A stretch of DNA of 45,673 bases from Plantago elongata (taxonomy: Eukaryota; Streptophyta; Magnoliopsida; Lamiales; Plantaginaceae): positions 1-45,673 of the forward strand of contig JAYMSP010000615.1 of the NCBI GenBank assembly GCA_036897095.1. Direction: 5' to 3'. Positions 1 to 10,723 of the stretch are shown piece after piece. Made by a program: the position numbers and the translations under genes. Under the pieces are notes generated by a model, which ran no database searches, was not told where the DNA came from, and saw only the letters and a program-made list of their open reading frames with translations. The first letter of the stretch is position 1. Every line of letters begins with the position of its first letter.

Positions 1-979
1 GAGCTTCAAGCTATTTCTTAGATCAGTATGAATTTGTATATGTTACTATGTGTAACATTTTTCTTGCACAAGTGTGAATACATTATTGAACACTTGGCAT
101 GGTCATATATATTCCTATCAGATTCGAGAAGGCAGGCTACATGGCATTCATAAATGCCTCGTGCGCGAATTCAGAATTGTTTGTCACGTGTTGCGGAGAG
201 TGATTAGCAATGATCACTTTGAGGTACATGTAGATCAACTCAGTCATTGTTTCATTTGACAAGATACTTTCATATATGAGCATCTCATATATATCCGCAA
301 TAAGGGCTGCAGGGCTATGTTGTTGGACAAAGACAAAAACCCAAAGGCACATGCATTTCTTTTCACTCTTTTTTTAACATGGTATATCATGCAAGGTTTC
401 CTGTCATGCAATCATAATAGAAAAGAATCGAGTTTAGGGTTATAACCTTTGCTGAGAGAAGCTTTTCCTCTTCCTGGGTTTGTTTTGCAGTGGGAACCTG
501 CCAAGATTGAGCTGTTATGGATGAAATGGTTGATCGTTGCTTTTTGAGTGTGGAAGATGATACTGGGAGGACATTAAACTCCAAGTGAGGCCGAATATGC
601 CTTCATGGGCCATCTCAAAGCTCTAAATGTCAAGCAAGAATATTCAAGAGAGCTAACACGTTGAGTTCGACCCATTTTAAAAGCTCGTACTGATTTCAAG
701 ATCGTACTTGAACATAAATGTATAAGCCTGGCAGGTACTAAAAAAGTTCAGCACAAAATAGACTTTCAACTATCAAGTGTGTTGTGCTTTGATGTGTCCG
801 TCTAGATGATTTGACCATGCCTGCAACAGAGATCTTAGAATATAATAAACCGAAAGGCATTTGCAAACTCTGAACAAAATTTGAATCGCAGGATTAAAGA
901 GAAAATTCCAATCTCAGAACCAATCGCGATAGCACAGTATATACGACATCATACATAAAATTATGGATTCAATACGAGA
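1..979. other. Left-edge stretch downstream of HTD2, possible end of a plus-strand gene
   Basis: Mostly AT-rich DNA with no supported gene. A pyrimidine-rich tract ending in TTTGTTTTGCAG at about 479-490 looks like a plus-strand 3' splice site. The DNA after it reaches stop codons quickly in every frame; one frame gives a short run beginning MDEMVDRCFLSVEDDTG after an in-frame TGA. This could be the last exon and 3' UTR of a gene that begins left of the window, or a relic. I do not recognise it. Confidence 0.2.
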
Positions 980-1610
980 TCACGGCTGTTTTTCAGTCAA
1001 TGTAGGTAATAAAGCCATAGCTTCACCACTAGTCACGATAACTTCCCCGTCTTTGAAGCAGGTTGTTAAGAATTTCACCCTACAATGATGATCATTTCGT
1101 AAGCCATGGTATGATAAGATAAAATACAAGGTTACCGTAAAGCACGTTATTCGTACATGTACGATCCTTTCATTTGACGAATACTGCTGGCCTGCACTTG
1201 AGCTGCAATCTCATCTCCAACAAAAACTGGCAACCTGAACTCCAGAGTCTGCTTCACATAAACAGCTCCAGGCTACGAATTGCAAAAACACTGCTATCAT
1301 TACTGTGAATAGTATATTAATAATTAAATATAATAGGAATACGTACGAAATGGGATGCAATGATTCGAGGAAACAGGGAGGCAACGAGCATTCCCGGCAC
1401 AGGGACATCATTGAACCCTGCTTGTTTTGCACACTGGAGATCAAAGTGCAACTGGTTAAGATCATGTGTGAGCTTCGAATACTCGGTAATGTCGGAATTC
1501 GTAAAGCTCCTAGCTTGTTTCAGGATATCCCCGAGTTTGAGGAGGTTTCCTGTTGGAGAAGAGGAGTAGTTCACAGAGGAAATGAGGTTCCACAAGGGTC
1601 GTGGCCTCAT
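980..1610 (-). CDS. HTD2: Mitochondrial hydroxyacyl-thioester dehydratase type 2 (MaoC-like)
   Basis: Three exons on the minus strand: 1610-1347, 1272-1157 and 1079-980. They join in phase to a 159-residue protein (plant homologs are about 165). The family dehydrates 3-hydroxyacyl-ACP in mitochondrial type II fatty-acid synthesis, which supplies octanoyl-ACP for lipoate. The hot-dog fold hydratase motif is seen as THDLNQLHFD, with Asp50, Asn52 and His55 in the usual catalytic spacing, followed by GMLVASLFPRIIASHFPGAVYV and ending VIVTSGEAMALLPTL. The N-terminus (MRPRPLWNLISSVNYSSSP) is basic and Ser-rich, like a mitochondrial presequence. ATG at 1610 is the first ATG after a likely leader acceptor (TTGACAG, exon from 1666). 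Oddities: the family's Asn-Pro-Leu-His reads Asn-Gln-Leu-His, and the usual His before Gly-Met is Pro72. The exon 2 donor was chosen so that the joined sequence reads KGSYMVKFLTTC, as in homologs. Confidence 0.9.
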
Positions 1611-1666
1611 CGCTTTTACTGTGCCTTGCGTTCTTTTGAGCAATTAAACAAACACTTAGCGGGTGT

Positions 1667-2640
1667 CTGTCAATCACAAATGTAGCATATTAATAAATCA
1701 TTGACGAAAAGCTAAACAAACTATTGAATTACATTTCAAAAGTAAGAACTAAAAAGAGATACCTTTTAGAATTCATCCATTTACATATTCTTCATTGAAT
1801 CGAAATGTGTTAAACGCAATACCATCTTCGACATTTAAGAGACCCTGTGCAAAATTTTTAGACGAGGTCCAATCTAAATAAATATATAATAATTCTTTTT
1901 TATGGATGTACAAAATAATCAAAATTATAAACGTACTTAAGATATAATATTAACAAAGAATCATAAAAATGAACTTAAAAAAAAGCATAAAAATAACTCA
2001 AAAAAGAAAAGAAAATATACGACTCCTATCTTAAAGTCATAATTTTAAAATTACAACTCTTAATTTATACTTCAAATGAAATACGTCGCACCCTTTTACA
2101 ACTCCTTTCAAATTTATGTCACTTATTAAGAGTCGTAATTTTTAAATACGACTCTGACAAAAATACAACTCTTTTTGTGAGTCGTATTAGACTAAATGTA
2201 TTGTAATATAATAAATATTATAAACGATAAAAAATTAATTGAAAATAAAAACTCTTCTAGTATTATTTGAAGTGAAATAATCAATTAACTCTATTAAATC
2301 GTTTTTGTGACACCGTAGTAGTTAACTTAATCACTTTACCATCATAAAAAACATTATACAATCCGCAATTTTGGGGCTAATAACTACTTAAATAGCTTAA
2401 CTAGTTTATATATATAAAACACTAAGATACACAACATTATTACATTACAACATGACCAAACAATAAAGCTTTGGTTTTTAATTTAAATTTCTTATTAAAC
2501 ATATTTAGCATTCTGATTAATTCATAAATCACTTCAGCAAAAGGACTAAGAAGTACTCGTAAGAACCAACCAAGAAGAAATGAAAGAAGAGGATAGCTAA
2601 AAGAAATTACTTGTCCCCTATAAGATACTACTAAAACTTC
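1667..2640 (-). other. Probable HTD2 leader intron and AT-rich DNA
   Basis: No coding potential is visible. If the HTD2 leader lies at about 2640-2990, this is one long 5' UTR intron. It contains the ACGACTC-rich repeat listed separately and poly-A/T runs. A GC-richer minus-strand block at about 2640-2760 could be leader exon sequence; it has no ATG in a long frame. Confidence 0.35.
2010..2190. repeat. Short dispersed ACGACTC/GAGTCGT repeat cluster
   Basis: Several copies of TACGACTC, TACAACTCT and GAGTCGTA occur in both orientations within 180 bp, including an inverted pair AGAGTCGTA (2129-2137) and TACGACTCT (2147-2155). Clusters of short subterminal repeats in both orientations are typical of CACTA-type transposon ends, but no CACTA terminus was found, so this is only a relic-like pattern. 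Confidence 0.4.
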
Positions 2641-3009
2641 GATGTCGCGACCGTCTCCCCCTGCTAAGTCGTAGGCTGCAGCGGTGCTGCTTGCCGACTG
2701 CGTGGCCCTTTACGGTGGCTATGAGTTGTGAGCGACTCAATTCGGTGAACCCCCACCCCAAATCAAGTTTTCAGGTATTTATTTGTAAGTGATTAAGGGA
2801 AACCCAGATTTCTAATCTTCGAAGTTTGAGGAATTAAAGGGATGGTTTAATGAATGTTGAGAGGCTGGATATTGAAGAAGCAAAGAAATCGAGAAAGTAG
2901 AACTGAAGAGACGCCAAATTCAATGCGTTGTTTGTTGTCTATGCGTCTTCACTCTCCTCTCTCCGTTTTTCTTCCAGTTTTTTTTTTTTTTTTAACTGGA
3001 CCCTAGTAT

Positions 3010-3093
3010 TGGGCCATAAAATTTAGTCGTTGGGGGCCTAGGCAAGGCGAGGCCCTGTGCCGTTGGGCTTATCCGGGCCTGTGCGGTTGGGCT
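3010..3093. promoter_or_regulatory. Site II (TGGGCC/T) promoter motifs upstream of HTD2
   Basis: TGGGCC at 3010-3015 and TGGGCT at 3064-3069 and 3088-3093, the last two inside a 24-bp imperfect tandem duplication (3054-3077 and 3078-3101). Site II motifs bind TCP factors and are enriched in promoters of plant nuclear genes for mitochondrial and ribosomal proteins. They lie just upstream of a pyrimidine/purine-asymmetric stretch (2940-2990) that looks like the HTD2 transcription start. Confidence 0.5.
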
Positions 3094-3144
3094 TAGCCGA
3101 GGAAAATCTAACCCAGTCCAACCTAAATTTAGAGATATACACGC

Positions 3145-3573
3145 TTACTCAGTAGACTTCTCTTCCTCAACCAAATCGTGAAATCGGCTCTGTTCTTCTT
3201 CTTTTTCTGCGGTCGACTTCTTCTTCTTCAACGAAATCGACTTCTGTTCTTCTTTTTCTGTTCCGCTCTTCGCTTCCAATTCACACACACGAATCCACAA
3301 ATTCACTTTGTTCATGTGTGTTTCACGCTTGTAAACGTACAGAGTAGCCAGCCAGCGAGGAGATCGACTCTTTCTCCCTTCCTTCGTCATCTTCCGCTCC
3401 GTGTGTACGGCGGCTCTGCCTCTGGTTTCATCCGCCAATCCATTGACAGCGTCAGCTTGTGTTTCGAATTTTCAATCTTCACTTGGGTGCTCATATGCAA
3501 TTGTTTGATTTTAATTTTTGGGATAAATGTGGGAAATAAAGTTTTCAGGAGAGTTTTGATTTTGGTTATGTAA
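3145..3573 (+). other. CTT-rich leader-like stretch, possible orphan transcript start
   Basis: GC-richer than its flanks, with a CTT microsatellite region at 3175-3265 containing an imperfect duplication around TTCTTCTTTTTCTG. It resembles a plant 5' UTR facing right, back to back with the HTD2 promoter. The plus frame open through 3178-3573 reads mainly Phe/Leu low-complexity and then transposon-like DNA begins, so I do not call a protein. Confidence 0.25.
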
Positions 3574-3639
3574 ACACACACTGTGTTGATTTATTATGAA
3601 TTAATTCTCAAAAAATATTGTGGAGTTTCCAATCCGTGA

Positions 3640-3860
3640 AAGAAAAAAAATCGACCCGCCCAACCCGATTCGGCCGACCGGTCCGGTTTATTAGAATGAG
3701 CGAATATGGTCTGTTGATGGCCCGACCGGTCCGGTCCAACCCAAGTCCATTCCCCAAATCCTTAGGGGCTGATTGACGAGCCAAATGGGGTAAATACTTA
3801 GCCAAGCAGCCCCTTAATTTGGATCAAAATCCACCCAGGAAGCAGCCCCTTAAACATCCA
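3640..3860. repeat. GGTCCGGT-containing repeat block
   Basis: GACCGGTCCGGT occurs twice (about 3676-3687 and 3723-3734), and a 38-bp direct repeat around AGCAGCCCCTTAA...GATCAAAATCCACCCAGGA follows (about 3805-3885). This is repetitive intergenic DNA of unknown family. Confidence 0.4.
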
Positions 3861-4140
3861 TAATTTGGATCAAAATCCACCCAGGACTATACCCACAGTA
3901 GGAACATGTGATATTGCCACCATAGGACCATATACGTTAGGTGGCCATGTTGGTTGTCCGTTCTTAGGTTCCACAATGAGGTTAGAGAAGGTCAATTAAA
4001 TTACACACATTCTCAATAGATCGGGTATTCGAGTCAACTTTTAACCATTTAAAAAATATATATATTATAGTTAGCAATATTGCATTACTTTATAAGGTGA
4101 CTTACCTTTAAACTAACTCTACGTGTCAATTGATAGAATT

Positions 4141-4410
4141 TCATCTTATCTAAAGTTCGAATTTATAGAGAGTCGTGGAATCAGTCATATACATTAATAC
4201 TCCAACATTCCCCCTGCACTCGTAGCCAATTTCAATCACTTTGAGGAGATAATTCGAGTGGCAGTTTAATATGGGACGGAGAGTCTCTATAGAGATTCGA
4301 ATCCAGGTTGGGCTTGAGCTGCCAGAGTCTCTGATATCATGGTCATCTAAAAGCTCGAACTTGTAGAGAGTTATGGAATCTAGTCATATATATTAATACT
4401 TCAAACATCA
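4141..4410. mobile_element. LTR-retrotransposon-like relic with direct repeats
   Basis: Two imperfect direct repeats, 4141-4209 and 4338-4410, share the core TGGAATC...AGTCATATA..ATTAATACT. The first flanks CATTCCCCCTGCACTCGTAGCC and the second directly follows CTCTGATATCATGG, a degenerate match (minus strand) to the TGGTATCAGAG primer-binding site used with initiator tRNA-Met by plant Copia elements. No coding sequence remains. Confidence 0.4.
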
Positions 4411-4544
4411 TTTGACTCTAAATTTGAACTACTGGGTCAACGACAACACCACCTCAATATAATTCAACGATCTCTTACGAATCAAATTAACTTTTTTCCT
4501 TATTTCCTTGTATTTTAAAGGTCATGTACCGAAGAACTTCATTA

Positions 4545-5035
4545 AAGTAGGGGTGTTCAAAAATACCGAAAAATCGAACCAAAACCGAATCGAAATGAAA
4601 GGGTTCGGTTTTCAGTTTGTTATTTTTTACCAAATCGATTTTCGGTATTTTTCGGTACAATACCGAAACCGTACCGAAATATCATTAATTATTATTATTT
4701 TTTTCCAATAACTTTTACTTAATTTCTATATATTGCATATCGTCAACTTAGATTTTTGTATATTATAAAGATAGTCCGTAGATAATAAGGTTAATTTTCT
4801 CACCTTGTTACCCAATATATTTTCAAACATTAAGGATATTTTTCTCACTTTTTTCATTTTTTACATTATTTTTTCGGTATTTTCAACTTTTACCGAACCG
4901 TTACTGAAATTTTCGATATGATACCGAATGGAAAATAATTTTTAGTTCGATTTTTAATTTACATTTTAAATCATTTCAAGTTTTAATTTTTCAATTTTTG
5001 ATTCGGTTCAGTATACCTTTATCGAAATGAAAAAC
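4545..5035. repeat. ACCGAA/TTCGGT-rich repeat block
   Basis: The sequence is dominated by ACCGAA, CGAACC, AAACCGAA and their complements (TTCGGTTTT, TTTCGGTA), starting after GGGGTGTTC at about 4549 and ending near TTCGGTTCAGTATACC at 5002. Such simple-motif blocks are common non-autonomous repeats in plants. The 67-codon frame inside it is not a gene. Confidence 0.45.
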
Positions 5036-7070
5036 TCTGCATCACATTAAAGGGAATGAGTCATGAGTGTTCTGGGGCAAAAATAATGTACCTGATGATT
5101 TTGATATTTGCTTCTCTTTAATTTTCCTCTGCTCTTTTTCCTTTGACTTTCTATTAGTTTCTAAAGTATACTTATGGAATCGCATTCTTCGCACATCCCA
5201 AAGTGGCCACTGGATCATCGTATTATTCGATGATTATATGGCACGCACGCTACACACTCATGTTAGCAAGAACCAGCGGCTAATCTATACTATAGGCTAT
5301 AGTATAGACTTATAGAGTATAGAATATGGACTAGCTTGTGCTTGGTATGGATTGGAAGTTTAAAATATAAAGTACAGTGTGGGACGATTTTGAATATAAT
5401 TAAAGATCTTGATTAATGTAAAATCTTGGAAGTTATTAATTAAAATTGGAAGTTATTAATTAAAATGTATATGACCTCGATATTGATTTTCCTTCATATT
5501 AAAAAAGTGCTCCCTCCCCCTCTATCAAATGTTTTCAGTTTGATTACAATTTTTCAGTTATGTCACCAACTTTGACAATGAATTAATCTTAAATCGAAAG
5601 TATAAAATGTTCAATTAAACTAATAAAAATTTAGAATGTAGAACTTGAGTCTTGAGTGAGATAAATTCTTAATTTCGTATTTGATAAAGTGAATCAGAAA
5701 ACATGGGGGAGAGATATTTGGATTTCATTTTTACTAGTTGTTTTTTTACAAACCAGACTTAGATTCAACATATCAAGTAAGATGGTCGAGTTACATCTGA
5801 CCATATGGACTTAGAGATAAACATTGCAGTTGTTTACCTCAATGAGGAGCAAGTATTCTCCTATATGTAAGAAGAGCTCAAGGGTACAAAACTACAATAA
5901 ACCATATATTTGTCATTTCAACCGGACACTTATCGTGTGGTCGGACTAGAGTGCAAAATTTGAGCCGCGTACTTTTACTTGCCTATGTCAAATAGGGATC
6001 AATAGATGGATAGGAGAAGTTCTAAATCATTAGATTTCATATGACCGGCCCTCCTTCCTCAATGTGTTGTAGATTAGATTCACGAGGTCAGACTCTAGTT
6101 TGGTGAATTCAATTTTTCTTTAGTATTCATTTCCACAACTCTAGCGTCTCAAGGTCAGGCATGTTGGGTCTACATTGAATTGCCTAAATCCATATCGTTT
6201 TTAGTCTTTTTCGATGTGACTATTTAGTTGGGTCGGACCACAAATGGTTCCCTTATAGTTAATCTTATTTGAGTCTATGACCTTTGCTCTTTAGTTGGGA
6301 TATGAAATCTAGTTAGTTGACATATTTGAACACTTAGAACATTAGTAGGTATTTGAATAGAATGATTAAATATTTAATAGTCCAATGTTTATAAATTATC
6401 AATACACGATTGATGGTGATTCCATCCCCACACCTATACATGTCACAAGATTCCAGTTATATTGTTATACACTTCATATGGCAGACACGGTAGCTACACG
6501 TTTGAATTTGTTTTCAAACATGATGGACAGATCCATTAAATTTCGACGATATTATATATACACTAGTACAAAACTACAAATTATATATGCATGCTACCTA
6601 CGGTCAAAATTTGAAGTTTAAAAATACGTGCCGGCACCGAGTAAAGTGGTAGGCCGATGATGGGTTTGGACTTTGTTTAATATCTTGAAAATGACGACAT
6701 TTACGCGGTCTCAATGCGTTAGATTCAAGCTTTTCTATTCCACATGCAATGCAATATTGAATATTGTACCAGTACTGCTTCTATTCTAATTTCTACAACT
6801 GTTTTTGGATTACTACTATTATATTGCAAACTTGCAACCATACATGAAGATGATGGGTTCATCAGACCAAATAAATGTTGCCTGCTCTTTTTCGGAAAAC
6901 AAAATACACCACCTTATCACCATTGCTATTTGCCACGTTACATTATTATTGCACTGTATCCTTGCTCGAAGTAGTTGGGAATTTCTTTCTATTATCCATA
7001 AAAATCTAGATTTTGCTCATGTGATCCGATTCTCTTGCTTAGAGACCATGTTAAAAAAAATAAAAGGCTG
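5036..7070. other. Intergenic AT-rich DNA
   Basis: No gene seen; short frames lack protein-like composition. It contains a 25-bp hairpin at 5284-5308 (TCTATACTATAG arms, one-base loop) and a possible Stowaway relic at 5510-5713, both listed or discussed separately. Confidence 0.5.
5510..5713. mobile_element. Possible degenerate Stowaway-like MITE
   Basis: Left end CTCCCTCCCCCTCTATCAAATGTTTTCAG and the reverse complement of the right end (CTCTCCCCCATGTTTTCTG) match except for an 8-9 bp indel. About 200 bp long and AT-rich inside. A clean TA target duplication is not visible, so this is tentative. Confidence 0.35.
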
Positions 7071-7074
7071 ATTG

Positions 7075-7200
7075 ACATGCGACTTAAATGCTCCGATTTA
7101 AATGTCTGAATAGTGATCGGAATTGTAGTGGGATTGTTAAAATTGTGTTTGGTATAGAATTGTAATTGGATAGGGTATTATAGGTTTATTATATAGGCAG
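7075..7200 (+). repeat. Dispersed MITE-like repeat, copy 1
   Basis: The stretch with GAATTGTAGTGGGATTGTTAAA, GTATAGAATTGTAATTGGA and TTTATTATATAGG recurs, reverse-complemented, at 24390-24510. Two independently placed, diverged copies in opposite orientation show a dispersed family; composition and size suggest a MITE. Confidence 0.5.
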
Positions 7201-9894
7201 AGAAAAATGTTGTTATTGTAGAGCCATTTCGATCTTCGGCATTTAAATGCCATAACAAATACAAAATTTCCAAGTTATTTCACTACTTCAATCATCCCCT
7301 TATAAGTCAGATTCTTTCCTGATGGATTCCTTGTAGATTATCCACCAGATGACAAGGCATTGATCCAAACCTAAATTAATAGTGTTTTTTGTTTGAATTA
7401 GTCGCAAGCTCCGTATACGGTATATACCTGTATGCGGTGGAAGAAAATAAAAGGATAGCTTATACCTGCAATGGTCTTCCTAGGAGTGCACTTCATAAGA
7501 AACCTATGCCCCCTTCAAAGCTTATACTGTATAACACAATAAATTAGGTATATGAATGTATAATCAGATACATACCTCATACTTGACAGATAGTCTATAT
7601 TCAGTATGTCGTTAATTTACAATGTGACTCCAGTTTCAACTACTGCATAAGACGGATTCGGCTAAATTCAATACCACGTCGTACTATACTATTATTAGTA
7701 CACCATTTAAAATTTAACAAATATTATAATATTACATTTAAAAATAATTTCAAAACAATTATGATAATTTTAAATTATTTTATAATATAAATTACACCAA
7801 ATTACAAACACCACCCCTTCTAAACTGAATTATTATTCCTCAAGACTAACCACCAACACCTTCTCTTCTTCTTCTCCAAGTATCACCACCACAAACCATC
7901 CTCTTAATCACCAGAGCTGTGATTAATCGGAAAAAAAAGAAACAATGATGTCTTCGAAGACTAGAAGCTTCCATGGCCATTGAAGCTCGGAGTTTCCAGA
8001 TCCATGGCTAGTAGCATATCATCGGAAGTTGGCCGGAGCCCGGTCATTCCACCGGAGCTCCGATCAAATATGGTTTAACTTGGAAAACAAAATATATCAA
8101 GAAGATTTGTTATTTTGTACAGGGTTAGTTTGAATTATTTTTGGGTATATTTTATTAAATTTAAAATATAAAGGGTGCGCAATTAATTAAGTCGTACAAT
8201 TATTTAATATAATGCGACATTGTACAATCTTATTATGCAACAGTGTGATGAGGCATTGTATTAACAAAAAATGAACGATGGAGATCAAATCTAAAATGAA
8301 TTTAATAGTTTAAATTGTAATACTATGAATAGTATAATGCGAAAGTAATAATATAATTCTATCTTTATAATATACTTAGTTCGAAGTTAGTTTGAATCAC
8401 TTGACCTCAAATATCTAATCAGTCGGTTATTTGTTATTTGTATGTTTTGCATGAGAAACTGAAAGGTGACTTGTAATTTGATATTAAATTACTTGTGGAT
8501 TGATCACCTTATCTTTGAAAATCTACATGGATGTCCATTTTTGAACGAGAAGATACACATCAACAATCATAAAAAATAGTTGTGAGACTCACGTAAACCA
8601 GACCATCAGTCGGTTGTTTATAATTGGCTCTTCTAAAGTAACGAGTAGTGATGCTAGTGGAAGAAACTGTGGCACAGTGCTAACAATATCTAATTATTGT
8701 CCCATGAATCGGTTTCCTTTTCCCCTGAATTTATTTGGTCCTACACGTCTTCTTCCCCCCAAAGCTACGGTAACGAATCCAAATTCATAACATGTCGCAG
8801 TGGATTTGACATCAAAATAATATGAATCGAATATCCAATGTTTTCTCAAGGTTATAAGATTATTTACTCGTCTTATATATTCACATTCTCCTACTGCATT
8901 AATTTTGTATTAACTTTGATTACGACAATTGACTCATACCCGATTAATTTTTTTTAATTTTAAATTTAGGTTCTACTCTCCATTAAGTATCACTAACCGC
9001 AATTGATCATGACACATACCTGACTATTTTGTCATTTTATGTTCTTTTGTCATCTGCAAATTACAATATCATCATGTTTTAATACTCAAGAGTACGTGGG
9101 AAATCAAATGCTAACATACATATTAGATGTGAAAAGTGGTGATTTTTCTTTATAATTCACTTTATTGTAACGAATAAACTCTAATTCATAAGAAAATTTC
9201 GACGAGTTGGGTCGTGACATTATACCGATGTTATTACTATAACCTGTCATTTCGACTCGAACAACAAAAAGCACTCCTTTCCCTTTTAGTGATGAGCTGA
9301 GAAGTTCTCTACCAACAACAAATACAAAGTTGGGTCTCATGAAATGAAATATGATGATATGTTAAGTCATATTATTGTTATTATCCGAAGGGTAGTGTAT
9401 AATTAATAGGGTTAGAGTCATTGTTAATTTTATCTATTCAGACTATGTTCTTTTCAACTGTAAATTAGTTGAACTGTATTGTACTAAACTACAATATAAA
9501 ATATAGTAACTAATTAACATGTAAATTAAACTAAAATGAATTTAATAAATTTGTAGACGACGATAATAGAGCACTAGTTTAATTAATTATCAGGGTTCAT
9601 TAAGTATGATTTACATGATTTACTCAATTATTTCCAGATAAATACTGCTTCTACGTTCCAGACTAACTTCCCATATAATATTTTTAACGGTTTTGAAGAA
9701 ACTATAAAATGAAAATTTGAAAATTAATACTAATAAACTACCTTTTAGTTTTTTTTCCAACATTATATATGAACAATTCACATAAAACGTTTGTAAGTGT
9801 TAACCACAAAATATCAAATAAAAAGTTGAGTATGTGATGGTGGCAATATTTATTATAAACATCACAATGTCAAATTGTCAATGCTGGTGTTATA
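7201..9894. other. Intergenic AT-rich DNA
   Basis: No supported gene. Around 7945-8075 a GC-richer patch has three short ATG frames, the longest MASSISSEVGRSPVIPPELR plus four residues, preceded by a CTTCTTCTTCTCC leader-like tract. It looks like a decayed gene start or TE-carried fragment, with no continuation. Confidence 0.4.
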
Positions 9895-10141
9895 CTCCCT
9901 TCACCCGGGTAACCTACAAAGACTTTTTAAAATAACAATATTCAATTTTAACTACAAATTAATTTGAAATTGTAACAGTAATTTTATAAATTAAAATATT
10001 TATTGAAAGTTTAGATTATGAATTTTCATTATAAAATTCAACTAAAAATTTTATAATTATAATTTTAGATTAATTTATAATTAAAATTAGACTTCTAACT
10101 ATAAAATTAAAATTGAATGACTTATCCGACACGGATTAGTA
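9895..10141. mobile_element. AT-rich inverted-repeat (MITE-like) element
   Basis: Starts after TA with CTCCCTTCACCCGGGTAA. The right side, read on the minus strand, begins ACTAATCCGTGTCGGATAAG. The interior has TTCAATTTTAACTACAAATTAA near the left and the diverged complement near the right. Ends match only partly, so the family (Stowaway-like) and boundaries are uncertain. Confidence 0.3.
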
Positions 10142-10506
10142 ACTAGTAACGTAACTTAATCTATACTGAATATGAAGGAGTCGTTAACGAGTCAACTTCA
10201 GCCGTTGAATTGACATATTTTGAGTGAGAACAGAAAGTTTACTGAAAAAAGGTAAATAAACAAGTCTGAGAGAGAAAGCTACGATCCGTGGAAACCGACT
10301 CCTTGTCTATTTTCACCACAAGGTAAAAATTACGCTGACAGTAACTTTCCCAAACCTGTCATTCTCACCAACGCCGTCGTTGGTTACACAACACACCAAA
10401 CCTACCGAGCGAGACCCTTGACTCGCATAAATAAAAACTCTGATCTGATGCATACAAAACCAACACCAAGGTGCCACTACAAATACAACACCAACATTCA
10501 ATAACC

Positions 10507-10593
10507 ATGGCCAGATCTCCTTCCAAACTGCACCGTTTCCAGACGACTCTCCGTTTCCTCTGCCAATTGAACCGTCACGTTTTCTACTCGTAA
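10507..10593 (+). CDS. Upstream ORF (28 codons) in the LPA1-like leader
   Basis: ATG at 10507 sits in a strong plant context (ATAACCATGGC), and the frame runs 28 codons to TAA at 10591-10593. The peptide begins MARSPSKLHRFQTTL and ends NRHVFYS. It lies wholly within the predicted first leader exon, before a likely 5' UTR intron (donor CAG|GTGTGT after 10629; acceptor GTGCAG at 10714). It does not overlap the main start codon at 10724. If translated it should reduce or condition initiation at the main ORF. Whether the peptide is conserved cannot be judged here. Confidence 0.4.
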   Translation: MARSPSKLHRFQTTLRFLCQLNRHVFYS

Positions 10594-10723
10594 CGGATAA
10601 TCGTGTGTTCCGATCTCTTCTTCACTCAGGTGTGTTTTGTTTTGTTTCTTCAATTGACCTGCATTGTTGTTGTTGGATTGGGAATTGGACCTGATTTGCA
10701 TGTGGTTGGTGCAGGTGTGCGAA

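Noticed and set aside
1611..1643. Eleven extra N-terminal codons for HTD2
   Set aside because: They begin with TTG, not ATG; the first ATG in frame is at 1610.
3178..3573. 131-codon plus-strand frame
   Set aside because: It is Phe/Leu low complexity from a CTT microsatellite, with no domain and no downstream exon; better read as leader-like DNA.
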